NCBI RefSeq assembly: GCF_000003815.2
Contig: NC_049989.1
Coordinates: 11,175,273-11,239,272, forward strand
Origin: Branchiostoma floridae
Lineage: Eukaryota; Chordata; Leptocardii; Amphioxiformes; Branchiostomatidae
Length of the DNA: 64,000 nt
Direction: 5' to 3'
Shown here piece after piece: positions 10,943 to 23,686 of this stretch. Under the pieces are notes generated by a model. That model was not told where the DNA came from. It did no database searches and saw only the letters and a program-made list of their open reading frames with translations. The translations under genes and the position numbers were made by a program. The first letter of the stretch is position 1; every line of letters starts with the position of its first letter.

Positions 10943-13900
10943 AGATAGTTAAAGAAGACTGAGCGATTCAGGCTTAACTTTCACATTTTTGGTACTTGGT
11001 AAAACAGTTCAATCTTCTCTATTACACGCATGAAAGCTTTAACGCCGTCAGGAGTTCCAGCAATATCGCATCAATAATGTCCATTCCAAACTTGGCTATA
11101 AGTCAACATATATGCATTCTCTACGTTTTCCTACAGAGGATTATTTGTATAGCTGACATGGTTACCATAATTCAACTCAAGATGGAACTATGAAAGGTTT
11201 TGATATGGCACAAACATCCATTAGTCGAGTACTAAACAACACAGTCGTCAACCCTACTCCCTTTGGTTATCAAACATGTATTATTGAAAAGTTTGTGACA
11301 AACGTCAACATATAAAAGTAACTCTCGACTTGTACGTGAGCCAAAGTGGACCTGTCGTGTAAAAAGTGACTCGTCGTTCATTCCGAGTAGTAAAACTAGC
11401 CCCAAGTTCGCAAAAGTCGTTCCGTACAGTGCCATTTACAAAGAAGACTCCTCGTGTGTCCAGGGTGAATGATTACCGTTGCTGCCAACCGCTACGATAT
11501 CAGTGCGACATGCGGACGGTACATCAATACCCCGCTGTCTGAGGGATCCACACTCCTATATCATCTCATTACTTTTCCGTTACGGATTGAAATGGAATAA
11601 CGATGACTTTACACGATGATAAGCTTCATGTCGATTCCCACGTTTGCTGCAACGAATGTCATTTGTCATAACAAAAGGAATGCTGACACATGAAAGAACA
11701 TAATTCTTAACAAGAAGGTGAAGGCGGAGAGAGAGTAGTTTATCATTATCTAACGTCCCTTGTTCTGACGTCTTGCCTGAACTTTTTCTGCATGTATGGG
11801 TATTGGGGATACAATGCAATTTGCTGGCAGTACCTGGCAAGTTTACAGTATGCTTTTTTCTGCTGCACAGTACGTACTATACATATATGCAGAGTAAGGA
11901 GGACCTAAGTTTTTAGGTAACTTAAAGGTTAATTTCTTAAATAATTCTTCAAAGCCGTTTCTAAATTACGGAAGAGGGAAGAGCCCCCCACCCCAGGCCA
12001 GGGAATGCCTAACAAAGCCCAGTCTGGATAGAGTTAAGCCTACTTCTATAAAAAACAAGGATCCAGTATTGTCTGTATCAGGGAAACTGGTAATACGTAC
12101 AGGACGAGTTAAGAACTATTTTCGGCATAAAGTATTACTATGTATATTTGTAATTTTGTATCCATATCTTTAATCTACAGTATGATCATAAAGGTAGGCC
12201 TCCAATTTAACAATATCTAAGGACAATTCAATCTCTTTAACTGGCCATGATTCCTAGATTCCTCCAAGACATTTTGAGTGACATCACTCTTCTTCAGCGT
12301 CACTAGAATAAATATGTAGAACAAGTATATACTACAGTAACTATAGTATCTATGGTAACCATTTTTTATATTGTATGTACTGTGAGGGGTCTCGAAGTCG
12401 TTTCTAGAGTGTTTTTTGAATAAGGCAGTGGTGACGACCTTGCAAATGGCAGTAGAAAGAATCAAAGATTGTTCCAACGAGTTGTACAAAAATACCTTCT
12501 GGCCTTTCGAAGTTTCAAATGCCATTATTCCAGTCATAATCAAAATATCCATACCATACTACTGCGGCTGCTTATGAAGTCACAAATGATTTAATACCAG
12601 CTCAACGAATCCGATAATTTCTCCGTTTTCTGGCACGTATAAGAACCCATCGCATTATCGTCTTTATTGGATTTTCCCCGCGAGCGTTCCAATTACTGAA
12701 CACAATGTTATTGTGTCTTTTTATAGTAACGCGTTAAGTATTGGCTTTGGTAAAAGCCATATTTCATGATAAGTTTTAACCATAACCATCATTGTAAGAG
12801 AAAATCTACTTCCAGAACGCGATTGTGCGTTGAAATCAACTAGTATCTAATTATAACAGTACAATATCTTGTAAAGCTACATTACAATGCAAGTAAATTA
12901 CTTTTTGTGATGATATAGATCACCACTAACTTACTTTGTTGAGAAATTTATTAACACGATGATAATTACTAAGCCGATTAAGTTTCAAAACTGTACTTAA
13001 TTGCACCTATGGATCATTATTAAGCAGCTGTATCATTCTAAGAATTGGCTTTACTGTCTATTTAATGACCCATAAAGCAGTGAACTGCGTAAATTTTATA
13101 GTATATATTATACACGTACGTTGAACCATAGTCAGGTCAAGTGATGGACATAGATTATGCTAGCTTATAACACAGCTTGACGTTCCAATCTGGACAATAA
13201 TGACTCAGCGAATTGTGGAACTCCTGGGGTTTCAAATTCAACATGTCTGAAACAATACTCAAGATTTTCTAACGTAGCGGTCAACCTTGGACAAACTTGC
13301 TTCTTGAACAAATTGTTTGTTGATTTTTGCATAGCAGTAGCCGTTACAATATACATTTTGTATCTCGTAAAAGTCAGCAGCAGTGTTAAAATATGTATTT
13401 TCCAAATGTGTTTTTTTTTTGCATGAGCGATAAATTACGTTGAGAAGTAACGCCAGTTTTGTACTGTAGATATAAGCTGTGTAAGGCCGGACTATGCGCT
13501 GGTTGCTGTTTGTGACTACATAACTTGTTTGATTAAGTTTAATGTTAGCTTTTTATGTCCATACATAGCCCTATATAGTACCTTCTAGTAACGTTCAGTT
13601 TTTAACTACCTGACCGACATAGCCCAGTGGTAACGTTTGTGATAAAGTTTGTTGTCAGCTAACTATGTCCTTTCATAGCATAATAATACCTGCCAGTAAC
13701 GTTCTTGCAGTTGTTAACTGCTCTAAATATCTGACCAACACGACCCTATGGTATGCAATGTTAATTGGACATGCATATCACTTGCCTTCCCGATTTACAG
13801 TAGCGTATTCGGAGTGGACTCTGTATGCGGGGAGCTCTGAAGTTTTGCCACTAGAAAACACTTCACGAGTGGCAGGGGGTTCTCTCACGGATTCTCCTTG

Positions 13901-14652
13901 CACGGTCCTGAGTCGAGTCTGAAAACAAGTGTGTAAATCGGGCAGCTGTCCAAAAATTTGACATAAGAGCAGTTTGAAAATATATTGCTTGTCACTACGA
14001 CAAATCGCGTTGAACCGGTAAAAAAGGTGTGCTTCTAGGAGTTGAAAAGCTTTTGGCGTGGGAGTAGCGAGGGAATAGCACAGATTTCATCACTAATACT
14101 CCTCTCATAGTTTGCTTCCAGTCGGGCAGACTTCGCTCCAGCGGTGCTCGGACAATGATTCATGGCCACTATTAACATCACTGAAGGAAAATGCACTTAC
14201 ACTGCATAAAAAACACGTATGGGGCTTACTATGAAGTAAGCAGTATATTGCCGTATTCAATACATTATAATCGAGAGAGGTAATAATTCACAATTCCAGG
14301 CAATAGCACTGGGCGTTTTATTGCCCTTTAGCTTTTGCAGGTTTAAGCCTTTTAGACGGAGGCATAAGACCATTTCATGGCTACAAAGCGCAGAGTTTGC
14401 CTGCTATATGCATATCACGGTCGAATGGACTGGCCGAGTGATCCCTACTGATACAACTTCTATACCCTATAGACATGAGCAGGTTCCAGAAGTTCTAGAT
14501 GTGTTGGACAACTAAGACTAAATCATTTCTCGCCAAGTGCCATGAATTATTCTTACCAATAGTGGTACGATCTTGCATCGCCAATGATCAAGGTAGAAAA
14601 AGTTCTCAAACAATATTTGAGCATAAAATAAACATGTGTCACATTTCCTATT
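10943..14652. other. No recognisable gene
   Basis: Longest frame is 111 codons on the minus strand (12552-12217); its C-terminal part (LKKSDVTQNVLEESRNHGQ) looks like a relic of a dispersed retroelement rather than a gene. A weak direct duplication sharing TAACGTTC and TAGC blocks lies at about 13540-13720. Nothing else was seen. Confidence 0.35.
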
Positions 14653-14837
14653 TACTGTAAATGCAGAAATGTTCGCGGTGGTTTTACGTTCGCGGTTTTC
14701 GCGGTGGTCACTTCACCGCGAACATTTTGCCATTATAGTTTTAGACTACAGTCTATGGCGCTATGCTACCGCGAACTTAAAACCCACCGTGAAAACTCCA
14801 TTTTCCTGCTAACGAGAAATTAAATGCATTTACAGTA
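14653..14837. mobile_element. MITE with TACTGTAAATGCA termini, copy 1
   Basis: The left end TACTGTAAATGCAGAAA and right end AAATGCATTTACAGTA are inverted repeats. The interior is made of TTCGCGGTGGTTTTA and CCGCGAAC blocks in both orientations. Related copies: 49413-49583, 56337-56531, 59806-60200 (interrupted), and a relic near 44800-44884. Non-coding. MITE families have been described in amphioxus; I cannot assign this one to a named family. Confidence 0.85.
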
Positions 14838-16125
14838 TTTAGAAACGTAGTAATAAGTCAAGTACAAAAAAATAACGAGCTCTACACGAATGACTAAATA
14901 TATCTGTATCACGTTAGCTGTAGTGTAAACGACCTTCTGCATAATGTGCTAAACCTGTTAATAAGCGGCAGCGACTGCAGGTGATATTACGTGGAACGAC
15001 TCTTGCCACCCAATTCTAATATTCTACATATAAATCCTCACATGCATAAGAAAGATGTTTGTGTCGTCATTATTTCTAATGATAAAAGTTTAACAAAGTC
15101 AATCCCGTATAGCAAAGGATATTAACACGTTTCTTAAAGAATGGGCAACAGCAATTCACAAAGCAATTTCAGATACATTATTTAAAATTTGAGCTGCACT
15201 GCGATACAATTGAGAGTCTTCAGCCATTCAATACTAGAGAGTGGAATATCTAAGGTCTTTTGTAATACTTCTAAGGTAAAGACTTCGTTTTTCTATGCAA
15301 AGAGAGATACTTCTTCGCCGCTTTAGGGGCTTAGCATGTTAATCAGTTGAAGCAAAACGTGCCGTGTAGTTAGATTTGGTACGTGTCCGGAAATGTTGTA
15401 CCCAGACACTGTCGTCTACAGGTTTTCTTATATATATCAATGATATAAATACCAACCAATACACAGATATTCTACCTATATGCGAAGCGTATTGGTATCA
15501 ACATATGTTTTGTATGGGTACATATGGGTCTCACAAGTATAGAAGTGTATGGTGCCACTTTAAATCCATCAGACGCCAAATAATTGAACACCTTTATAAG
15601 CATACATAGCAGACATAATTTATGTCACCCTCTTTATATCACTCAAAGTGTTAGGGCCCGTTTTTCACACATATTGCCTATAACCACAGCACGTTTTACT
15701 CCCTACGGAGTCTGGAATTCCCCGTGACATTGCCGATTTATGTGGTGTAACAGACCATCATATCGCTGTTTATGTAATAAAATATGAGTGATAAATGTAA
15801 GTTTATTGAACGCACATCTGTTTTGAACATCTGCCCCCTTATAAACACACTGCTGTCGTCTTACCTAAAGCTCATGTACTTACTTTCCTTTTATTACTGC
15901 CTTTTTTCTATTGAGCATCATCAGATATGCGCTTAAAATCATAACCAACGCATTAAAATACGCTTATTCCTTCCTCATAACGTATTAAATAAGTAAAACC
16001 TTTCAGATTTATAAGTTATGAAGCTAAGTCGAAGATGAGCTTCTCAAGATTACTGTGTAGAGTCATCCCTTAGACTGATAAGCTTGCATATAACGTATAG
16101 CAGATTATTGGTTACGATTTCAACT
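14838..16125. other. No recognisable gene
   Basis: AT-rich; a 77-codon plus frame (15376-15609) has no recognisable features. Confidence 0.4.
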
Positions 16126-16995
16126 GCGGTCACGTGGTCACCTCGTTTGACATGATTGGTGGAGAAGTGTGTCTTGACGTCACAGCCCGACTTCATAACA
16201 GCACCTGACTTCAGCGCCTCGCCTCGCCACTTTGTGCTGTCGAATCCAAGAATGCCGTAGCCTGGTTACCATACCATCGAGGCGCTCGAGATACTCTTCG
16301 GCAATTTAGGCGTAGCGGGCCCGTGCAGTTCATTAGCGCAAGCCGGGGGAGTTCTTACGAGGTTGGTTAGATTTCGTCGCGCCCCAAAGGCCGGCTACAA
16401 ACTCTGTCGACCAAATCTCAAAGGGAAGCTAATCCGACAGAAGCAGGTCGGTGCCTTATCACCCCAAAGCCGACCAGCGGAGAATGGTACCCAGGCTAAG
16501 AACGCCGCTGCACTAGCGCCGCCGATTTCAATGCAGGTTGCAGACTTTTCTATTCAACCTTGACTTTGCCTTTTATGAATGTCTGGCGCCGAAGGAAAAT
16601 AGTTATTCTAAATCCGCGAGGCTTTGTAGGGCAAGTGTTTGCCCCCAGTTGACATTCCTTTATGTAGGGTTATCCCCTTCAAATTGCCGCACGGGTAACA
16701 ATAGCCATATCTAGAGCGCCGGACAGTGTCTGTGAATTTGTTACACCGTTTACCATGACGGCTTGCAGTGTCTGTCGGCGTTGTAATAGTCTTATCAGTT
16801 TGTCCAGGTTTAGACTGATCATACCTCCCATTGTTAAAATCAATACAGGCGGAATGGGGAAAGGAAATGACTACGGAAGCGAGATCTTCTCAAGGCGTGG
16901 GCTAAGGAACGGCGTCCTTCACTGACATCGCTGCAAGGTCCAAGACATTGTCTGAAAGGTCATAGAGACGTGCCAAGAAGAGAAACTACCCACAG
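16126..16995 (+). promoter_or_regulatory. Possible promoter and non-coding first exon
   Basis: CACGTG (16131-16136), inverted CCAAT (ATTGG, 16155-16159) and a full CRE TGACGTCA (16175-16182) fall within 52 bp, followed by locally GC-richer sequence. At 16995/16996 there is a strong donor, CACAG|GTAAGC. This would suit a first, untranslated exon, possibly of the receptor gene that starts coding at 28975, whose coding exon has a good acceptor at 28722. A 66-codon frame (16363-16563) inside has no recognised domain. This is inference from motifs only. Confidence 0.3.
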
Positions 16996-17875
16996 GTAAG
17001 CTTCATAGTGTTTTTCTATGTAATACATCTTGTTTTGGATATGTGGCCTCCTATGAGTAAAAAAAAAACAACTAATATAATAGATAGCTTCGAATGTAAC
17101 TTGAAGGTAATAAGAACAGTTGCAAGAGGTGAAATATGTAGTGTTTTCTTTGAAATCGTTATTAGATATACCACATCGCAGAGATATGGGATCTGAATTA
17201 TATTACGTATAGACGCCTTCTAGGAGGGTTACACTGTTAGCAGGTTAAAACACAGAGTAAATATTGCAACCCCTTTCGTTCTACCAAGACCACCACTCAA
17301 AATCTCTGCACACTCTAAAATTGGGCTAGAATGTTGAAGTATCACGGTTATGATTTGACTTTGAATGTTAAGACTTAAGCTTCGAACAATCGCGTCTTCA
17401 GGTCCACTTTTACCAGAAATCTTATTCTTTAAGGACATATCTGTTTATACAATTCTTGCCCTTGTTAGTGTCAAGGACAAATGCTGAGCATTCGTCTTTG
17501 TCTGAATCGCCATTAAACATTGATAAGCTGTGATCGATCGATTAGTTGTACCGGTTTACGCTTTTAAGCTGTTTGCTAATCTGGTGAGCGTCGAGTCATC
17601 ACAATATACTTTGCCATGCGCCAACGCCAACAACAAAAAGTCCTATTTTTAGTAGAAACATGAAAACCATTCATTGAAGTGATAAAAAATTCATTCCGGC
17701 TTGAATCGAAGCAAACGATGAATTTAGGCCACCCTGCAAAAAGACGTAAGCACACATCCCACGTACGACACGCTCAGTCATACATCAGAAAACTCCTTCG
17801 AGACAGATGTCTTCTTCAAGTGCGTTTCGCTTATGGTGGTCCTTAAGTATGGGTTCCAATTGGATGGTTGCAGAA
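16996..17875. other. No recognisable gene
   Basis: Only short frames (62-69 codons); no repeats or RNA genes seen. Confidence 0.4.
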
Positions 17876-19484
17876 GATACTGGTATCTTTGGTCTGACAG
17901 CAGGAGGAGAATTAGGTTGATTAGACTGCAAAATTGACGAAGAACTGTTCACGCGGTTACAGATCGGCCGTTACACGTCTTAACTCCACCAAATTGTCTT
18001 TGGGTACTCTTAATCTTGCTGGTTGCCAAAGTCAATTTTGGCCCATGGCCAGAAGCAAGTGGAAATGGAAAGATGAATTTTTAAGATGAACCAACGTGTT
18101 TTTAGGTTTATTCAAAAGTTGTTTGCTGTATAATATCTTGACTTGACTGTTGTTTTATCCAGAGAGTACGGGGGTATCAAAATATTAAATACTGTTGCTA
18201 CCTAGTTCAATTTCAATGTTAAGCTACCTGTAATTCATTTTGGGAGGTTCAAATACTGGTATCTTTGGGTTTGACAGCAAGATGAGAATTAGGTTGATTA
18301 GACTGAAAATTGACGAAGAACTGTTTACGAACACACTGCTAACATTATTACTGTTACACGATCGGCCGTTACATGTCTGAACTCCACCTAATTGTCTTTG
18401 GGTACTCTTAATCTTGTTGGTTGCCAAAGTCAATTTTGGCCCATGGCCAGTAGCAAGTGGAAATGGAAAGATGAATTTTTAAGATGAACCAACGTGTTTT
18501 TAGGTTTATTCAAAAGTTGTTTGCTGTATAATATCTTGCACTTGACTGTTATTTTATCCAGAGGGTACGGGGTATTAGAATATTAAATACTGTTGCTACC
18601 TAGTTCAATTTCAATGTTAAGCTACCTGTAATTCATTTTGGGAGGCTCAAGATACTGGTATCTTTGGGTTTGACAGCAAGATGAGAATTAGGTTGATTAG
18701 ACTGAAAATTGATGAAGAACTGTTTACGAACACACTGCTAACATTATTACTGTTACACGATCGGCCGTTACCTGTCTGAACTCCACCCAATTGTCTTTGG
18801 GTACTCTTAATCTTGCTCATTGCCAAAGTCAATTTTGGCCCATAGCCAGAAGCAAGTGGAAATGGAAAGATGAATGTTTAAGATGAAACCAACGTGCCTT
18901 TGGGTTGCCGAAGTTGAAGTTTATCCAAAAGTTGTTTGCTGTATAATATCTTGCACTTGACTGTTATTTTATGCAGAGGGTACGGGGGTATTAAAATATT
19001 AAATACTGTTGCTACCTAGTTCAATTTCAATGTTAAGCTACCTGTAATTCATTTTGGGAGGTTCAAGATACTGGTATCTTTGGGTTTGACAGCAAGATGA
19101 GAATTAGGTTCATTAGACTGAAAATTGACGAAGAACTGTTCACGCACACACTGCTAACATTATTGCTGTTACACGATCGGCCGTTACCTGTCTGAACTCC
19201 ACCCAATTGTCTTTGGGTACTCTTAATCTTGCTCATTGCCAAAGTCAATTTTGGCACATGGCCAGAAGCAAGTGGAAATGAAAAGATGAATTTTAAGATG
19301 AAACCAACGTGCCTTTAGGTTGCTAAAGTTGAAGTTTATCCACAAGTTGTTTGCTGTATAATATCTTACACTTGACTGTTATTTCATCCAGAGGGTACGG
19401 GGGTTAAATTAAAATATTAAATATTGTTGCTACCTAGTCCAATTTCAATGTCTAGTTGCCTGTAATTCATTTTGTGAGGTTCAG
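17876..19484. repeat. Satellite-like tandem array, about 400 bp unit, four copies
   Basis: Units begin with GATACTGGTATCTTTGG (or AATACTGG) at 17876, 18252, 18651 and 19067, giving periods of 376, 399 and 416 bp. The first unit lacks about 25 bp present in the others around the TGCTAACATTATTACTGTTA segment. Copies 2-4 each keep a roughly 60-codon minus-strand frame (KIKSTQRQLGGVQ...SIFSLINLILILLSNPKIPV-like), with few differences. I see no domain, and frame conservation may simply reflect recent duplication. Confidence 0.9.
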
Positions 19485-20392
19485 AAAAGATGTCATGTAC
19501 ATAAACAGAACACTTGCTTCTGCTTTTAAATACTCCCTCGACCAATGAGATGAAGACAACGTAATCCTAATACATTCATGTTCTGCAAAAACGTGACAAG
19601 TTTTTAGAAAATAAATTCGGTACCACTCACGTTCTACGTTTTGGCGGCTACCAAAGTATTTATTTTATACTAAATTTTCCAAGTAGCACAATCTATTTTC
19701 AAACCATTTGTAATTACCATATTTCATCTGGGGAATATTATCTATTGGATTGACATTCCACTCCTGTCTCTTAATTAAATCCTAGTCTGTCCCTGGATGC
19801 ATCTTGCAAACAGATTAAAGGAACGCCGCTGCCATTGAATGTCAAACTTGATTCTGTGTAACCTAGGCACTTAATTGTATTTTACAGTGTGTACATAATT
19901 GATAATAAGATTTCGCGATTGATTACCTAGAAATGTCGAACTAAACATGGCGGCAGGCAGTAGATTCTCCTCACCTGCAGCCCAAAGATTTGATAAACCA
20001 ATACCCGCTTGTAAAGATTGCATTAAACCAAAATACAGCATTTTATTACACTATACAATCTACATAATATGTATAGTTCTCCAGCCATCCCCAACATAAA
20101 AAAATGACTCGAGATTTTTTTTCGTAAGGTTATAATCCAATTATGACTGCCAATGGCGTAGCATTGAACAGTGTTGGGAGTCGAGCACCGGAAAACATAC
20201 TTATGAAAGCAAACGATATTTGGACCACGTTGCGACAATTCTTCGAGACTGAAATACTGTATTTTTGATGATACGATGTTCAATGGCAGGAAAGTTGCAC
20301 GTGTATATTTGGTGCAAATGCCTACTTGTATGTCAAATAGATTATATTACCAGCGCTGCTGCATATAATGAGAAAATGTTGTACATTTGTTT
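19485..20392. other. No recognisable gene
   Basis: AT-rich; the 86-codon minus frame (20283-20023) is unremarkable. Confidence 0.4.
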
Positions 20393-20750
20393 CATATAAT
20401 ACAATATCTAAGCAATTTTAAAGCGTTAAAAGTGGAAATATTCTGAATAAGGCAGTCTGTATAATATCTAATGCACTATTTTAGCACATTTACGTCATTA
20501 TTTTATAAATTGAGCCGTTAAATTCGGCGCAGAAACAAGTCGCACGAGAATTCCTGATCAAGTCCTTATTTCAGGGGGTTCCAATAATAAGGAATATCCT
20601 CGTGCAACTTGTCTCTGGGCCGTTTTTAACCGCTCAAAGTATGAAATGATGATGTAAATGTGAAAATATACTGCAGTAGATGTCAATATTATACAGATTG
20701 CCTTATTCAGAATATTTCAACTTTTAACTCTGTAATATTGCTTAGGATGC
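20393..20750. mobile_element. Large foldback element
   Basis: The left arm (GAATAAGGCAGTCTGTATAA near 20444, CACATTTACGTCATTATTT, GAGCCGTTAAA, GCAGAAACAAGTCGCACGAG) is mirrored by the right arm (CTCGTGCAACTTGTCTCTGG, TTTTTAACCGCTC, GATGTAAATGTG, TACAGATTGCCTTATTC near 20692). Arms are about 150 nt with moderate divergence around a short loop at about 20565-20585. Non-coding. A partial arm recurs near 22040-22110. Confidence 0.75.
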
Positions 20751-21070
20751 CTTTAAAATTGACACAGCTGCAGAAAACGCTACATGTATGTATCAACAAA
20801 TCCACACAAGGCACAGAAACTAGCGTTGGTTAATGTATATCGATGGCGGAGTGTCCGAACAATTCAGACGGCTGTACCAACTGATGCATTGAACATAATG
20901 AGAAATAGTTGTATATTTGTTTCATATAATACATCCTCTAATATCTGAAAACTGACACAGATGCAGAAAACGCTATGTATCAACAAATCCACACAAGGCA
21001 CAGAAACTAGCGTTGGTTAATGCATATCGATGGCGGAGTGTCCGAACAATTCAGACGGCTGTGCCAACTG
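20751..21070. repeat. Tandem duplication, period 187 bp
   Basis: GAAACTAGCGTTGGTTAATG with its flanks (CAGAAAACGCTA before, CGATGGCGGAGTGTCCGAAC after) occurs at 20816 and again at 21003. Preceding sequence TTGTTTCATATAATAC also recurs, linking the duplication to the adjoining foldback element. Confidence 0.8.
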
Positions 21071-21344
21071 AGGTCACCTCCGACCTGGGGCAATCTGTAG
21101 TAAATTGGCTTCACCTTGGAGGCTGCACTTGTGGGATTGGTGGATTTCACGGATACTACCGTGACTGCGGTTTGGGGATTGTGGTATTTCACTTCTATTT
21201 CAAGAGATGAATTTGCCAGTTCCGAGTTAGCAAAAAGTTGCAAAGATGAGTTGAGAAAATCGAAACGTGTTAGACGGAAACGCTTCTCTTGGGACAGGCA
21301 TTCACAGGCATTCTAATTGTCAGCTTTTTTTTATGAATGTTCAG

Positions 21345-21676
21345 GGCTCGAAATACTTTTTTCTGCATACCTGCACTGGTGCAGGTAACATTGAAATTTA
21401 CCTGCACCAGACAAATTCTACCTGCACCACTCAGAATTTAAGAAGTATGGATCACACTAAAAATGTCAGGAACCGTTGCTATTTTTTTGATACTATATAG
21501 GTAGTCTCAGGCAACGCAGCTAATAACAATCCAATGTACACCTACATCATAGGATACTTATGTATAAAACCCAGTTCATGGACCAGTGCAGGTTAGGTGC
21601 AGGCAGACATCACAAATACCTGCACAGCTCTAATTTTACCCGCACTAACCTGCATATGCAGGTGGTATTTCGAGCC
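21345..21676. mobile_element. Inverted-repeat element rich in CCTGCACC motifs
   Basis: GGGCTCGAAATAC at the left and GTATTTCGAGCC at the right form short terminal inverted repeats. Inside, CCTGCAC and GTGCAGG blocks alternate in both orientations. About 330 bp, no coding frame. A similar left end (GGGTTCGAAATAC) appears at 59903 inside another MITE. Confidence 0.65.
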
Positions 21677-23686
21677 ATGACTGGTTGTATCGCGGTCTTA
21701 CATAACAGACTATTCATCGCGCTGTAAGTCTTGAACCTTGTACGAGTTCAACTTAAAACCAACAAAAGCAAAATAATTTATAATGGATGATCACATCAAA
21801 GACTTAAGACAGCCCTTTAGCCTCACATATGTCTTAGGATTAAGTCAAGGCTTGCATAATCCACTGGTAGAGTGTGTGGTAATGCAACAATTTACAGACG
21901 CTGCCCCACGGCGAAGCAGACACGCTGTCTACAGTCCTGTAAGCACATGAATAACTGTTCCGGGAAAATCGGCATATGGAGGTGAGATCAGGTCACCGTT
22001 AGCAGCTACAGTACGACCGTCGTATTTCATAGTTCAACATATTAAGCAATATTAGAGCGTTAAAATTGGAATTATTCTGTAAGAGACAATCTGCATGTGA
22101 TTGATTGATCTACACTGTATTCCCACATTTACATCTTTATTTCATACTTAGCCGCGCTAGGATTTACTAAATATTGTAACCTGGGAAAATTAGACTTCAT
22201 GGTGTCCTCGCGCCATTGCGGAATGTAACGAACTGTTGGAATGGAAAATAATAGAGTTGCATCATCTTATTACGTAGAAAAGTGCCCCGAAGCAAAAAAG
22301 TTAGATAGTTGAAGCTCTACAACACTGAGTCGGGCTAGTATTGCTTAGGTTGATTTTATTTTAACTTAATTCAATGTATCAAAAGTATCTAGTTGTTGTG
22401 AAGTGGAGGTGGATTATGGAGCTTTCCTTAAGTGGAAACCAAATATACCATCTGGAGATGCATGTTGCGTCGTACTTAACGATTACTGATGGAGAAGAGA
22501 GGAGGGGAGGAAGAAAGTCATCAATCAGTTCCATATCTCCCATCCCGTTCAGTGACTTCGTTTTCTACATCGTTTTAAACTGGTACATGATAGCTTTGAC
22601 GCATCATAGACAGTGCTACAAGCTATTTGCCTTCAGGCAAAAAGCGTTTTTCACTTTGTGGAATCCCAGCTTGATAATAGGACACAAAATACGCTACAAG
22701 CTATTCTTGGAAATGCCAAGTTAACGGTCCAATATTTCAAAGAAAAGGTAATCCATTGGAGATGTCTTTTGCGGTCAGGGACGGTTGTAGAGACATCACC
22801 TAGAGGTATCAGAGCCTACTACCAATCGATGGTTGAGATGGTGGATAGATGATTGTGTCTTTGTAATAAACTCGGGGGCTAGAGTCTGACTACCCTGGGA
22901 GCCAGACAGGACCGGGTAGCTTGCGAGGTTTGTTAGCAAGTTTTGTTCGGGGAGCCAAGGCAGTCAGCCCGACAATCTCACATTAGCACTACGGGGGAGT
23001 TTAAGCCCGAAGGAGTTATATAAAGGGTAGGTCCTAGCTGCCCGATCCCGGATGGCCACCAGGGTAGAGTCTGACATGTTAGGTGATGATCCGTATCTAT
23101 GTCCTCATCGGGCATCCGTTTATATTCCTCCCGAGATTCGCAAGCGTGTCCCACTATCAATACCCACTCTATACACTCGTTACAAACCTAATTAATAGAA
23201 CCTCAAGGTATTTCCAAACACCTTTGTGTGTACCGCGTGTCAGACCACCGCCGGAATAGTTTTCTTCCAGTCTAAGATTCAGTGGCTTTACCCGATTTGA
23301 TTTGAATTGACAACGATTTCATTCTCGATGTATATTACTTATCCCCGTAATCAACGTTGGTATCGTTTGTAGAATCAAAAGCCAGTTGTCAACTTTTCAA
23401 TTGCATTTGTACTTTGACTTTGACTTTGACTTTATTCAGATCCACTTTTAGCTATTACAACAATGTCAAACATTATGTTGCCAGCTATTCTTCCAGTGGT
23501 CTACATAAAATACATTGTCAGGTACTGGATGTAATGTACTGGATTCAAACATGTGTATTGGATGTAAAATATACATAGATGTGAGATATCCGTAACGGTA
23601 AAAGTTGTGATGTAAATCGGTGATTCTCTAGTCAGAGATCGTGATCTCTGTTAACAAAATGATTCTGCCAGTATAATCGTAGATTC
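21677..23686. other. No recognisable gene
   Basis: Contains a 116-codon plus frame (22374-22724) without domain features, a short (TTTGAC)n run at about 23411-23434 and a partial copy of the foldback arm at 22040-22110. I see no gene. Confidence 0.35.

Noticed and set aside
12217-12552. 111-codon minus-strand frame as a gene
   Set aside because: N-terminal part is unremarkable and the C-terminal part resembles a dispersed retroelement relic.
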